NCBI GenBank assembly: GCA_031397815.1
Contig: JANNMJ010000041.1
Location: 1 to 47,355, forward strand
DNA from: JANNMJ01 sp031397815
Lineage (GTDB): Bacteria; Bacteroidota; Bacteroidia; Cytophagales; Hymenobacteraceae
Direction: 5' to 3'
Length of the DNA stretch: 47,355 bases
The notes under the pieces are model-generated. The model had not been told where the DNA came from. It ran no database searches and saw nothing but the letters and a program-made list of their open reading frames with translations. Shown piece after piece: positions 26,995-35,293 of the stretch. The translations under genes were made by a program, and so were the position numbers. Within the stretch, counting starts at the first letter, position 1. Each line of letters begins with the position of its first letter.

Positions 26995-27645
26995 CTACCT
27001 CAACCCCCGCAGCACCCCCGCATCCAACGTATGCCCGCCGACGAACGCGTGATGCACCGGCCGCAGACCGTGCTCAGCGATAAAACGCGCCTGCCGAATT
27101 TTGGATTCTTCCGTGACGAACGGGTCGTCGTCACCGAGGGCGGTGTGCAGCTCGGTGGCGCCGGTGCGGAGGGCGTCGGCGGCGGTAAAAGCCATATCCT
27201 CGGGGAAGGCGCCCGCCCACAGAACCAGCCGGGCGGGGGCTTCGGGCAGGTGGCAAAGCCAGCGGCTCACGGTGGCCGTCCCCTGCGAAAACCCGAGGAG
27301 CGTCACGCGGGCCGTCGGCGCCAACGGCCGGATGAGGGCGTAGAGCTGGTTCAGGTAGTTGACATAATCATCAATCTCCGGCTCGCGCTTCTCCTTCGTC
27401 ATCCACGTCGCCCCGACGCGGCCGTGTGTGCCGTCGAGGTAAAACTTGTTGAGCGCTTCCGGCGCGATGACCACCGTTTGTTCCGGCGCCGCCTCGTCGG
27501 TGAGCACCCGAAAATGACGGATGAAAAACTCGGCGAGCTGGCCGTAGCCGTGCAACACAAACCACAGCTCGCGGGTGGCAGCGGTGGGTACGCCGAGCTG
27601 GTAATAGTGCGCCGTGCGCGCAACGGTAATAGCGTGAGGAAGCAT
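26995..27645 (-). CDS. Alpha/beta hydrolase, phospholipase/carboxylesterase family
   Basis: About 216 residues. The start at 27645 (MLPHAITVARTAHYYQLG) removes a basic, Pro-rich leader that does not look translated. The hydrolase has the oxyanion segment LHGYGQLAEFF, the nucleophile elbow GFSQG (in RVTLLGFSQGTATVSRWL), a probable acid in ALGDDDPFVTEE and the catalytic His in FVGGHTLD near the C-terminus. This set is typical of the small carboxylesterase/lysophospholipase (Abhydrolase_2) group. Substrate unknown. It is divergent from the saccharopine dehydrogenase gene. Confidence 0.85.
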   Translation of the reverse strand: MLPHAITVARTAHYYQLGVPTAATRELWFVLHGYGQLAEFFIRHFRVLTDEAAPEQTVVIAPEALNKFYLDGTHGRVGATWMTKEKREPEIDDYVNYLNQLYALIRPLAPTARVTLLGFSQGTATVSRWLCHLPEAPARLVLWAGAFPEDMAFTAADALRTGATELHTALGDDDPFVTEESKIRQARFIAEHGLRPVHHAFVGGHTLDAGVLRGLR

Positions 27646-27840
27646 AAAGTGACGGCAAGGTAGGGCAGGGGGCGGATGCCGTTTCGGTGGGTACCTTATA
27701 AGTAGGAGTGCGGCGGCAGGAAGGATGCGCGCTTTTGTAGGGATTAGGCAGGACGCCAATAGGCGTCCCTACATGTACATGTATAAGGAGCACGAAACCA
27801 CCTTCCCCATAAATACCCACACAGCTCCCAAACCCGCTTC

Positions 27841-27848
27841 TACCTTTG
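27841..27848 (+). promoter_or_regulatory. Predicted -7 box before saccharopine dehydrogenase gene
   Basis: TACCTTTG followed by CGGC matches the Bacteroidota -7 consensus TAnnTTTG exactly and lies 21 bases before the start codon at 27869. No clear -33 TTTG/TTG was found at the usual distance, so this is a partial match. Confidence 0.4.
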
Positions 27849-27868
27849 CGGCACCAATCAACTGCTGA

Positions 27869-29227
27869 ATGCATCGTATTCTACTTCTGGGCGCGGGGCG
27901 CTCCACGGCTTCCCTTATTGCCTACTTGCTGCGTCACGCGGCTGCACGGCCCTGGCACGTCACTATCGCCGATTTGGCCACGGCACATCTGGCGGAGCAG
28001 CACGCGCAGCACCCCGACCACCTCACGCTCGTGGCGTTCGATATCAACCAACCCGCCAACCTCGCCGAGCTGGTGGAGGCGGCGGATGTGGTGATTTCGA
28101 TGCTGCCCGCGGCGTTTCACCTGCCGGTGGCGCGGGCGTGCGTGCGGCAGCGGCGACCGCTCGTGACGGCGTCGTATGTGTCGCCCGAGATTGCGGCGCT
28201 CGATGAGTCGGCGCGCAACGCCGGGGTGCCGCTGCTGATGGAATGCGGCCTCGATCCGGGGCTCGACCATATGTCGGCGATGCAGATTCTCGACCGCCTG
28301 CGGGCGGAAGGCGCGACGGTCACGAGCTTCAAGTCGTACTGCGGCGGGCTGGTGGCGCCCGAATCCGACACGAATCCCTGGCACTACAAATTCACCTGGA
28401 ACCCGCGCAACGTGGTGGTCGCGGGGCAAGCCACGGCCAAGTACATCCAGGACGGCGCGTATCGGTACGTGCCGTATCAGCAACTCTTCAAGCGCACCGA
28501 GACGATTACCGTCCCCGGTTTCGGCGATTTCGAGGGCTACCCGAACCGCGATTCGCTCAGCTACCGCGCGCCCTACGGCCTCGATGCGATTCCGACGATT
28601 CTGCGCGGCACCCTTCGGCGCCCCGGCTACGCGCAGGCGTGGGATGCGTTCGTGCAGCTCGGGCTCACGGAGGATACGTATGTCGTGGAAGACTCCGCGA
28701 ACCTCACGTATCGCGAGTGGGTCGAAAGCTATCTGCCCGTCGAGGTAGGAGGGGAGGCGACGGTGGCGGCGCGCCTCGCGCAGTTCCTGCGGCTGCAAGG
28801 GCCGCACCACGAAGTTATTCAGAAAATCGAATGGACGGGGCTGTTCGCTGATGACGTCATCGGACTGCCGAACGCGACGCCCGCGCAGATTCTCGAAAAG
28901 CGCCTGATGGAGAAGTGGAGCCTCGCGCCCGGCGACCGCGACATGGTCGTCATGCAGCACCTCTTCACGTACCACCGGGCAGGGGAGGAGCAAGTGCGGC
29001 ACCTCACGTCGTCGCTCGTCGTCATCGGCGATGACCCGATTCACACGGCGATGGCGAAGACGGTCGGCCTACCGGTTGCGCTTGTCGTCGACCGGCTCCT
29101 CGCCGGGCAGCTGCCGCGGACGGGCGTCGTCATCCCCACCACCCCCGACCTCTACGAACCGCTCCTCGCCGAGCTGGCCGCGCACCACGGCATCGCGTTC
29201 GTGGAAGTGGAGACGGAAACCGCCTAA
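27869..29227 (+). CDS. Saccharopine dehydrogenase family protein
   Basis: A 452-residue NAD(P)-dependent dehydrogenase. The N-terminus MHRILLLGAGRSTASLIAYLL is a Rossmann dinucleotide-binding start. It is followed by VVISMLPAAFHLPVARACVRQRRPLVTASYVS, MECGLDPGLDHMSAMQIL and SFKSYCGGLVAPESDTNPWHYKFTWNPRNVV, which are hallmark segments of saccharopine dehydrogenase / saccharopine reductase (glutamate-forming). It interconverts saccharopine with aminoadipate semialdehyde and glutamate in lysine metabolism. In Bacteroidota it more often serves degradation than synthesis, but the direction cannot be read here. A perfect hairpin terminator follows. Confidence 0.92.
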   Translation: MHRILLLGAGRSTASLIAYLLRHAAARPWHVTIADLATAHLAEQHAQHPDHLTLVAFDINQPANLAELVEAADVVISMLPAAFHLPVARACVRQRRPLVTASYVSPEIAALDESARNAGVPLLMECGLDPGLDHMSAMQILDRLRAEGATVTSFKSYCGGLVAPESDTNPWHYKFTWNPRNVVVAGQATAKYIQDGAYRYVPYQQLFKRTETITVPGFGDFEGYPNRDSLSYRAPYGLDAIPTILRGTLRRPGYAQAWDAFVQLGLTEDTYVVEDSANLTYREWVESYLPVEVGGEATVAARLAQFLRLQGPHHEVIQKIEWTGLFADDVIGLPNATPAQILEKRLMEKWSLAPGDRDMVVMQHLFTYHRAGEEQVRHLTSSLVVIGDDPIHTAMAKTVGLPVALVVDRLLAGQLPRTGVVIPTTPDLYEPLLAELAAHHGIAFVEVETETA

Positions 29228-29267
29228 CTGCGGTGCGATAGCCTCGAAAGAGACTTCCTAATCACTA

Positions 29268-29312
29268 AAAACGCCCCTGTTTACAATTGTCAATTGTAAA
29301 CAGGGGCGTTTT
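29268..29312. terminator. Bidirectional terminator with operator-like palindromic core
   Basis: Bases 29268-29289 are perfectly complementary to 29291-29312 (22 bp, a single unpaired central T). The arms run AAAACGCCCCTG then TTTACAATTG, so the outer part is a normal GC terminator flanked by A and T runs, serving both convergent genes. The inner part is GTTTACAATTG-T-CAATTGTAAAC (29279-29301), the same half-sites found in the array upstream of the XRE regulator gene. Confidence 0.85.
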
Positions 29313-29347
29313 CGTGTCCGGTTACACGTATTTACGCTTGTGTGCGC

Positions 29348-29707
29348 TTAGTAAGTGCCGCTGGCGAGCATCACCAACGTACACGCTTCTTCGGTTTGAA
29401 TGCCCTGCGCCTGAGCATCGCGCTCGAAGGCAGGGTTTTCGGTGCCGGGGTTGAAGATGATGCGCTTCGGACGCAGGCTGAGGATGTACTCGTGCCAAGC
29501 GGGTTGGTGCTGCGGCCCCACATACAGCGTCACCGTATCGACCCCAGGGACGGCCGGACGGTCAGTTTGCAGGTCTACATCCGCCACCCGGCCGGGGCGC
29601 TGACCGACCGCCACCACCTCGTGCCCCATCCGCCGAAGCCGCTGAACAGCGAGGTAAGCATAGCGTTCGGGGTTCGGCGAAGCGCCAATAACAACGGTCT
29701 TTTTCAT
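29348..29707 (-). CDS. CoA-binding domain protein (YccU-like)
   Basis: A 119-residue single-domain CoA-binding protein with a Rossmann-like fold. It starts MKKTVVIGASPNPERYAYLAVQRLRRMGHEVVAVG, the conserved nucleotide-binding N-terminus (GASPNPxRYAYxA), and continues DTVTLYVGPQHQPAWHEYILSLRPKRIIFNPGTENPAFE, matching the family in order and length. Such proteins bind CoA or an acyl-CoA; physiological role is unsettled. Confidence 0.9.
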   Translation of the reverse strand: MKKTVVIGASPNPERYAYLAVQRLRRMGHEVVAVGQRPGRVADVDLQTDRPAVPGVDTVTLYVGPQHQPAWHEYILSLRPKRIIFNPGTENPAFERDAQAQGIQTEEACTLVMLASGTY

Positions 29708-30189
29708 GATGATTCGGAAGATGATGACGGGGGGAAAGAAGGGCGCGGTAAGCGCAGTTGTCAGCAGTTAGCGACTACCGGTAACCGCCAGCAACCGCCA
29801 AAAGCTCCCGGCAGGCTGATGGGCTGCATACGGCTGAGCCGCTCAAAAGTAGACGATGGTCGGAGAGAATCCTGTCAGAAAGCGAGCGGAACTGAGGCAC
29901 GAATCAATCAGAAATCGAGGCGAAACGGACCCTTTCGCACCGCCCGCTCACCGGCTCAGGGAGCGCTGATGGTCAGGGTGCGAGGGGGGATGGCGCCGAG
30001 TCAGCGGCTCAGATTCGCTTTGATGGCTTTGGAGCTGAGCGGAGTGATTCGGTAATTTATGTTAAGCCGATTCGACAACTATCTGCCGCCACAATGCGTT
30101 TGGGGGCCGGGCGGGAGAGGTGCGACCAGCGCCCAACTGCCCGCTCTGAGACAGTCAATCTTTTTTTCGACGTACCTTTCCTACCTGTG
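29708..30189. other. 482-base divergent intergenic region
   Basis: No gene is supported in this gap between the divergent CoA-binding and L,D-transpeptidase genes. The right end has TACCTTTC at 30173-30180, one base off the TAnnTTTG box and only about 10 bases before the lipoprotein start codon, which would give a very short leader if used. I see no strong repeat or hairpin. Confidence 0.35.
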
Positions 30190-31905
30190 ATGATCCCTGA
30201 TTTGTTGCGATTCGTGCCGCGTCCGGCTACCCGTTTGCCCCGCGCTACCCCGTGGTGGGCGGCGCTGCTGATGGCGATGCTGACGCTGGCCGGGTGCGAC
30301 TCGAAGACGAAAAACTCCGACACGGCCGCCGCCACTTCGCAGAGTGCCGGACCGGCTGTAACGCCGCTCGATAGCGTCGCGGTCGATGCCTATTTCACTC
30401 GCACCAAGGAGCTAAAGGAGCACCGGCGCGATGCCCAGCAGTTCTACCACGAGCGCGCCGGACGGCTCGCATGGTTCCTGGCGAACGGCGAGTTGAAGCC
30501 GCAAGCGCAAAAGCTGCTGGAGAAGATTTCAAGCGCCAAAGACGACGGCCTCGACCCGAAGCGCTACCCCGCGCAGGACGTGCAGAAGCGCTTCGCCGCT
30601 CTCCGCGCCGCCAAGCAAACCGACCCCGACCACGCCGAGCAGATGCGCCAAACCGACTTGGCGCTGTCGGGCCTCTACTTCGCATTCGCTGGCGATTTCT
30701 ACAAAGGAACCGTCGACCCGCGTGTCAATGAAACCATTGACTGGAGCGTTAAACGGAACAAAATCAAGCTTTACCGCGCCTTGCAGACCATTTTGCAGGA
30801 GCGCGAGAGCACCTATCCCTACTACGAATTCGGGTCGCTACATCCGGAGTATGACCGCCTGCGCCTCGCCCTCGCCCAATACCGCGCGCTCGATAAGCGC
30901 GGCGGCTGGTCGACGGTGCCCGCTATCAAGAAGCTCCAGCCCGGCGAGCGCGACTCGGTGGCTGTCCCGGCGCTCCGCCGTCGGCTGCTGACGGCAGGCC
31001 CGGCACCCGCCGACCCTGCTCGCTACGACGAGCAGCTCGCGGGGGCCGTCAAAGCGTTCCAAGACCGTCACGGCCTGCGCGCCGACGGGATAGTCGGCGA
31101 GGGGACGGTGGCGGCGCTGAACGTCCCGGTAGCCGCCCGCATCGACCAGCTCATCCTGAACATGGAGCGGTGGCGCTGGATTCCGAAAAAGCTCGGCGAC
31201 CGTTACGTCCTCGTCAACATTCCGGAGTACAAGCTCCATATGGTTGATGGCGGGAAAGAGGTGTTCGATATGCGCGTGATCGTGGGCAAGGAGCTGAAGG
31301 CGACGCCCGTGTTTTCCGACAAGATGGAGCACATCGTACTGGCGCCGTATTGGGGCGTGCCGGTGAGCATCGTGGTCGAAGAGATCAAGCCCGCGATGCT
31401 CCGCAACCCCAACTTTTTGGAGTCGCAGGATATGGAAGTGCTGAATGGCTACGGTCCGAAAGCGCAGGTCATCTCGGCGTCGTCGGTCGATTGGGCGAAT
31501 GTCACCAAGGAGAACTGGAAGTACACGCTCCGGCAGCGGCCCGGTCCGCGGAACCCGCTCGGGCCGATGAAATTTCTGTTCCCCAACGAGAACGACGTGT
31601 ACCTCCACGGCACCCCCAACGCGTGGCTCTTCAACAAAGAGGAGCGGGGCTTCAGCCACGGCTGCGTCCGGATCGAAGACCCGAAGAAGTTCGCCCTCTA
31701 CCTCCTCCGCGACCAGCCGCAATGGACGTCGGATAAGATTGACGAGACCGTCGCGGGCGGCACCGAGAAGTGGATTAACCTGAAGGAGCACCTGCCGGTC
31801 TTCATCGTCTACTTCACCGCCTGGTCATCAGCCGACGGCACCGTCCACTTCCGCGACGATGTCTACGGCCACGACAAAGCCCTGGAGCAGGCCTACTTCA
31901 ATTAG
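30190..31905 (+). CDS. L,D-transpeptidase, YcbB/LdtD family lipoprotein
   Basis: About 571 residues. The ATG at 30190 begins a lipoprotein signal (MIPDLLRFV...ALLMAMLTLAGC, lipobox LAGC), so the mature protein would be lipid-anchored in the envelope. A helical N-terminal domain is followed by a peptidoglycan-binding domain (AVKAFQDRHGLRADGIVGEGTVAALN) and then a YkuD catalytic domain with HGTPNAWLFNKEERGFSHGCVRIED, in which SHGCVR holds the nucleophilic Cys. It forms 3-3 cross-links in peptidoglycan or attaches envelope proteins to it. Domain order and length fit the YcbB branch. Followed by a strong terminator. Confidence 0.93.
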   Translation: MIPDLLRFVPRPATRLPRATPWWAALLMAMLTLAGCDSKTKNSDTAAATSQSAGPAVTPLDSVAVDAYFTRTKELKEHRRDAQQFYHERAGRLAWFLANGELKPQAQKLLEKISSAKDDGLDPKRYPAQDVQKRFAALRAAKQTDPDHAEQMRQTDLALSGLYFAFAGDFYKGTVDPRVNETIDWSVKRNKIKLYRALQTILQERESTYPYYEFGSLHPEYDRLRLALAQYRALDKRGGWSTVPAIKKLQPGERDSVAVPALRRRLLTAGPAPADPARYDEQLAGAVKAFQDRHGLRADGIVGEGTVAALNVPVAARIDQLILNMERWRWIPKKLGDRYVLVNIPEYKLHMVDGGKEVFDMRVIVGKELKATPVFSDKMEHIVLAPYWGVPVSIVVEEIKPAMLRNPNFLESQDMEVLNGYGPKAQVISASSVDWANVTKENWKYTLRQRPGPRNPLGPMKFLFPNENDVYLHGTPNAWLFNKEERGFSHGCVRIEDPKKFALYLLRDQPQWTSDKIDETVAGGTEKWINLKEHLPVFIVYFTAWSSADGTVHFRDDVYGHDKALEQAYFN

Positions 31906-31983
31906 CCGACTTAGGAGTCAGTAGCTACTAGCGTCCGGCTCGGGTCAGTCAGCTCTGCCTCACGCTCGACTTTACTTCCCGAA

Positions 31984-32015
31984 CGCCCGTCACCTCCCCG
32001 GTGGCGGGCGTTTTT
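31984..32015 (+). terminator. Rho-independent terminator
   Basis: CGCCCGTCACC (31984-31994) pairs with GGTGGCGGGCG (32000-32010), one G-U pair, 5-base loop, then TTTTTG. It lies about 80 bases past the L,D-transpeptidase stop codon. Confidence 0.85.
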
Positions 32016-32028
32016 GTTATGATTCAGG

Positions 32029-32089
32029 CTGTTTACAATTGTTTTACAGAAGTAAACTCTGTTTACAAGTGTAAAACAATTGTAAACAG
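32029..32089. promoter_or_regulatory. Nested 61-bp palindromic operator array (GTTTAC/GTAAAC half-sites)
   Basis: A perfect 20-bp inverted repeat (32029-32048 with 32070-32089) encloses a second palindrome GTAAAC-TCT-GTTTAC (32052-32066) on exactly the same centre, base 32059. Six half-sites start at 32031, 32042, 32052, 32061, 32071 and 32082, so spacing is 9-11 bases, one per DNA turn. More GTTTAC copies lie at 32104 (in the -33 zone) and 32165. It sits directly upstream of the XRE regulator gene, and is likely its operator. Confidence 0.75.
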
Positions 32090-32127
32090 TCCCAAACCGG
32101 CTCGTTTACGGCTAAGGACTGAGGAGT

Positions 32128-32135
32128 TACTTTTG
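32128..32135 (+). promoter_or_regulatory. Predicted -7 box for XRE regulator gene
   Basis: TACTTTTG matches TAnnTTTG. Transcription would start near 32142, 36 bases before the start codon. The position expected for the -33 element is occupied by a GTTTAC half-site (32104-32109), so binding of the regulator there would compete with RNA polymerase. Confidence 0.5.
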
Positions 32136-32177
32136 TAACGGGGCGGTTTCCTGCTGCTTGCGCTGTTTACGAATCGT

Positions 32178-32894
32178 ATGCTCGACCGAATCAAGGCCCT
32201 GATGGCCGCCCGCCAGCTCTCGCCGTCGCAGTTTGCCGACCAGACCACGCTTCCCCGGCCGGTGGTGAGCCATATCCTCTCGGGGCGCAACAAGCCGAGT
32301 CTAGAGGTTGCGCAGAAGATTATGAACGCCTTCCCGGACGTCTCAGTGGATTGGCTACTCAACGGGCGCGGCGAGATGGTGAGTACGCCTACCCCCGCCC
32401 CGTCGCCCGCCGAGAAGCCGTTGGTGCCGCCCCCCGTGGCCCGTCCGGTCGCGCCTACGCCGCCCGTTGATGCAGATGAGGATGCAGACGCTACCGACGC
32501 TGCGCCGCCGCCTCCTCCGGTTAGCGCCCCGCCCCGTGCCCGGCCTGTGAAACCGGCGGCTGCGCCTGCCCCGGCGCCACCGTCGCCGCCGCCCGCTCCG
32601 CCAGTTGCGCCACAAGCTGCCCAACCAATCGCGCCACCAGCCACTCCCCAATGGGCTGAACCGATTGCGCCGCCCCCGGTATCTGCCCCAGCACCTCCTG
32701 TAGCCGAGCCGTTGCCCGCCATTGCGGCGGCGTTAGCAGGCCTCGCGCCCGCCGCCCTCCCCGCACCGGCTACCGCTCCTGCCCCGACGCTCACCCGCCC
32801 CGAGCGAGTAGTCCGCCGAATCCTCGTCTTCTACAGCGACGGCTCCTTCAGCGACCACCGGCCGTTACCACCGGAAGAGAACCCCTTCCTGTAA
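32178..32894 (+). CDS. XRE-family HTH regulator with Pro/Ala-rich linker
   Basis: A 238-residue protein. Residues 1-65 are a Cro/C1-type helix-turn-helix domain (LMAARQLSPSQFADQTTLPRPVVSHILSGRNKPSLEVAQKIMNAFPDVSVDWLLNG). It is followed by about 140 residues rich in Pro, Ala and Val (probably disordered, some sections near perfect PPA/APA repeats), and a short conserved-looking C-terminal segment RRILVFYSDGSFSDHRPLPPEENPFL. No ligand-binding domain is visible. The nested palindrome just upstream suggests it binds there and controls its own gene. The C-terminal motif could be a small oligomerisation or interaction strand. Confidence 0.85.
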   Translation: MLDRIKALMAARQLSPSQFADQTTLPRPVVSHILSGRNKPSLEVAQKIMNAFPDVSVDWLLNGRGEMVSTPTPAPSPAEKPLVPPPVARPVAPTPPVDADEDADATDAAPPPPPVSAPPRARPVKPAAAPAPAPPSPPPAPPVAPQAAQPIAPPATPQWAEPIAPPPVSAPAPPVAEPLPAIAAALAGLAPAALPAPATAPAPTLTRPERVVRRILVFYSDGSFSDHRPLPPEENPFL

Positions 32895-33694
32895 ACCGAA
32901 ATTCGGCTTTCCTTCCCCACAACCTTATTTACAAAAACGACGTCCATTATCGAGCGCGCTTCCCTCGCTCGACCGCCAAGGCGGAGTTAGCAAGCTGAGC
33001 CGCTTGCTAACTCCGCCTTGCTGCTTCTAGACCTCAGTTAGTAGAGTTTGTCCGTTGGCCGTAAAAGTTGGCAGGTGAGTTTCGGTTAGGTTATAGAATG
33101 CAAACTGTCAGCAATTTATAAGTTATAACGCTAAGTTTTGACAAAGATTTTACAGCTAGCTTGTTGTTGAACTATTTCGAGTTTTTATTGATGCATCGCC
33201 GCTCAGCTAAGCTGGCTAAAAGGGCGGATTTGAGGTCATTAGTTAGCAGTTGAGCGCGCTAATCTTCTTGGAAGGGCTTGGTTTACGGGTGTCAATTGTA
33301 AACTCGGCTTCCGTGTCAGTGGCTTTTGAGGTTTTCAGACGAGGGTCAGGAATCGGCTGGCGGGGCTGCGGCTTGTGGGGGCTGAGACTCAGGGATTGGC
33401 TCGATGTAAACAGTCCTGCTTCGGACGGCATCGGCTTCTCCTAAGGATTTTGTAAATTGAGGGAGCCTGCGTGGTGGGCGCCTTTCGGAGTGGCGCGCTG
33501 GAAGTGGCGAGCTATGCTGAAGCGTGTGTCCTTCGACCCGACACCTCCGGTCAGAACTTTGTGGGGGGCGCTGGGCGGTTTGCGCCGCTGCCCGTAGCTT
33601 TGCGGTCGAACCGGTTGGCTTGCCCCATGCTTAGGAGTATGACGGCTAGCCGCAGAACTCCCCTCGACGCCAATCCTCTGGCCTTTTCTCCATT
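32895..33694. other. 800-base gene-poor region with hairpin and GTTTAC sites
   Basis: After the hairpin at 32977-33020 the region 33021-33300 is more AT-rich than its surroundings. It contains another half-site pair GTTTAC (33281-33286) / GTAAAC (33298-33303) and a single GTAAAC at 33406-33411. A 62-codon reading frame on the minus strand (33243-33431) is not supported by any recognisable feature. TAGCTTTG at 33595-33602 matches a -7 box about 95 bases before the small lipoprotein gene. A small RNA cannot be excluded. Confidence 0.35.
32977..33020 (+). terminator. Perfect 19-bp hairpin after XRE regulator gene
   Basis: Bases 32977-32995 are perfectly complementary to 33002-33020 with a 6-base loop (TGAGCC). 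It follows the regulator gene by about 80 bases. No T-run follows, but the stem is very strong. Confidence 0.7.
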
Positions 33695-33877
33695 ATGCTG
33701 AAACGTACGCTGCACGTTGCCCTCGTGGCCCTGACGGTAGTAGGCGCGGCCTGCTCAGGCCCGTCGGAAGATGAACGGAAGAACGACCCCAACGTGGACG
33801 CTGAATACAAGCGGAACCACCGGGCCGAAGGCTATCGCAAAGCGCAGGATAGCCACCCGCAGCCGACCGCCTCGTAA
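33695..33877 (+). CDS. Small lipoprotein
   Basis: A 60-residue protein with a lipoprotein signal (MLKRTLHVALVALTVVGAAC; Cys in the context VGAAC) and a short, charged, hydrophilic mature part (SEDERKNDPNVDAEYKRNHRAEGYRKAQDS). No domain is recognised. A -7-type box TAGCTTTG lies about 95 bases upstream and a perfect terminator lies downstream, which supports it as a real transcribed gene. Function unknown; a similar entericidin-like size does not imply that activity. Confidence 0.7.
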   Translation: MLKRTLHVALVALTVVGAACSGPSEDERKNDPNVDAEYKRNHRAEGYRKAQDSHPQPTAS

Positions 33878-33940
33878 GCTCGTAAGACGGCAGCCCGTCA
33901 GCCCACCCATCCAAAGGTTCGCTGACATCGCCAACATCAG

Positions 33941-33998
33941 AACGCCCTTGGGGCAACCGGCGCTCAGCGGAGCAACCGGTTGCCCCAAGGGCGTTTTT
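33941..33998. terminator. Perfect 20-bp terminator hairpin
   Basis: Bases 33941-33960 are perfectly complementary to 33976-33995, with a 15-base loop and TTTTTAC after it. It separates the small lipoprotein gene from the convergent DCC-family gene. Confidence 0.88.
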
Positions 33999-34091
33999 AC
34001 TTTCTGTCGAAATAAGGAATCGAAAACGGAATCGAGATAAGAAAGCTCCTTCCTCGACGCTGAACTCGACCCTGAAAAAACAGGCCCGTCG

Positions 34092-34523
34092 CTACGGCAG
34101 GAACGCGGCGCGCTCGGCGGGCGTCGGGAGGGCGCAGGCTTCGCCGTTGTGGCGCCCAAACCACCGGTACCGATTACGGGCGATCCAGCGGTAGAGGGCT
34201 TCGCGAATTCCCTTCGGCACCGCCCGACCTACGGCGGCGATGAAGCGCCAGATACCGCCCAGCGCCGTCAACACGCGTAGCACCGCAGCCGATTGCAGCC
34301 AGGCCTTGCCGTCGGTGAGGACGACTATCGAATCGGTGAAACCGGCGGGCAGGCCGTGCGCGCGGAGCAGCCCCGCGCCCGTGGCCGATTGCAGCGCCGC
34401 GAACTTCAGGCGGGCGTGCCGGTCGTGCCGAACGAGCCACTTCACCAAGCCGTCGCACAGCAGACAATCGCCGTCGAAGAGGACGACGAGCGGGGCGGGA
34501 ACGGGCGCCGGGGCAGCAGCCAT
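34092..34523 (-). CDS. DCC-family thiol-disulfide oxidoreductase-like protein (DUF393/YuxK)
   Basis: A 143-residue protein with the family-defining VVLFDGDCLLCDGLVKWLVRHDRHARLKFAALQS near the N-terminus, where DGDCLLC is the DxxCxxC motif that gives the family its name. Later SIVVLTDGKAWLQSAAVLRVLTALGGIW and a C-terminal AIARNRYRWFG fit the family. It is thioredoxin-like and probably acts on thiols, but no substrate is known. Its start codon follows the upstream gene's stop directly, so the two are co-transcribed. Confidence 0.88.
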   Translation of the reverse strand: MAAAPAPVPAPLVVLFDGDCLLCDGLVKWLVRHDRHARLKFAALQSATGAGLLRAHGLPAGFTDSIVVLTDGKAWLQSAAVLRVLTALGGIWRFIAAVGRAVPKGIREALYRWIARNRYRWFGRHNGEACALPTPAERAAFLP

Positions 34524-35051
34524 TTAGGCGGTTACCAGCTCGCGGCGTGCGGCCGTCAAAACGGGCACTTCTACCACCGGCGGCGCGTCCACGGCATCGG
34601 GCACGGCGGGTACCGTGGCCAGCAGCTCGCCTTCGAGCTGGTCGGCCCACGTCCGCAGGTAGAGCACCACGTCGGCGCGGTGATTATGGCGCAGCTTGTT
34701 GGCGCGCTCCGAGCCGAGGGCGGCGCGGACGGTCGGCGATGAGAGGCGTTCGAGGTGGGCGAGGTCGGAGCGGCTGAAACCGGCTTCGAGCATCTGGTCA
34801 ATCACATCGTCGAGCGGCAAGCCCGACTGCGGGCAATAGTCGTTGAGCTGGTCGTCCCAGTCGCCGTGCCGCGTGAGCAGCGCCCGCTGATGGATGACGG
34901 CCGGGTCGAGGTGGCACACGGTCTGGGCCAAGTGTCCGCAATTGCACGAACCCATATGGCCCCACTGATAGGCTTTAAGACCAGTAGCGGCTTCAAGTCG
35001 ACGGGCGGTGCTGCGAAGCGCCTGAACTACGGAAAGCGAAGGACGAGCCAT
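34524..35051 (-). CDS. Conserved Bacteroidota protein of unknown function
   Basis: A 175-residue protein (MARPSLSVVQALRSTARRLE..KAYQWGHMGSCNCGHLAQTVCHLDPAVIHQ...). A Cys cluster, CNCGHLAQTVCH, is visible near residues 35-47 and could bind metal; the rest is predicted helical (LDDVIDQMLEAGFSRSDLAHLERLSSP, LRHNHRADVVLYLRTWADQLEGELL). I recognise it as widespread in Bacteroidota but know no function. It runs straight into the DCC-family gene with no intergenic base, suggesting a shared redox- or metal-related role; this is inference. Confidence 0.75.
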   Translation of the reverse strand: MARPSLSVVQALRSTARRLEAATGLKAYQWGHMGSCNCGHLAQTVCHLDPAVIHQRALLTRHGDWDDQLNDYCPQSGLPLDDVIDQMLEAGFSRSDLAHLERLSSPTVRAALGSERANKLRHNHRADVVLYLRTWADQLEGELLATVPAVPDAVDAPPVVEVPVLTAARRELVTA

Positions 35052-35293
35052 CGGGTTAGGGGTATGAGGAAAGGGAGACGAATGCGCGACGGATGCGCGA
35101 ATCTACCGGGCACTTGCCGGTCAGCCGCGTCATAACCGCCCGACTCCCCGGTGGGTTTCGCCAAACTTCGCGGTCTGCGGGCGGGCGGTTTCTTTACAGT
35201 CGAATCAGGCGTCTGCTGGCGCTACCTCGCTCGGCTTCCGGCCCGAATTCGGCCCGAGTCTTTCCCAAGTCTTCTAAATCAATCCCCCCTCTA

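Noticed and set aside
27881..29044. 387-codon minus-strand frame opposite saccharopine dehydrogenase
   Set aside because: Arg/His-rich, no recognisable domain; the plus strand has clear family signatures.
32063..32794. Gly/Ala-rich 243-codon minus-strand frame opposite the XRE gene
   Set aside because: It is the antisense of the Pro/Ala-rich linker, which gives Gly/Ala/Trp repeats; the HTH domain on the plus strand is convincing.
33243..33431. 62-codon minus-strand frame in the gene-poor region after the XRE gene
   Set aside because: Low-complexity Ser/Pro/Lys composition, no signal, domain or clear promoter; it overlaps GTTTAC sites. Not supportable as a gene.
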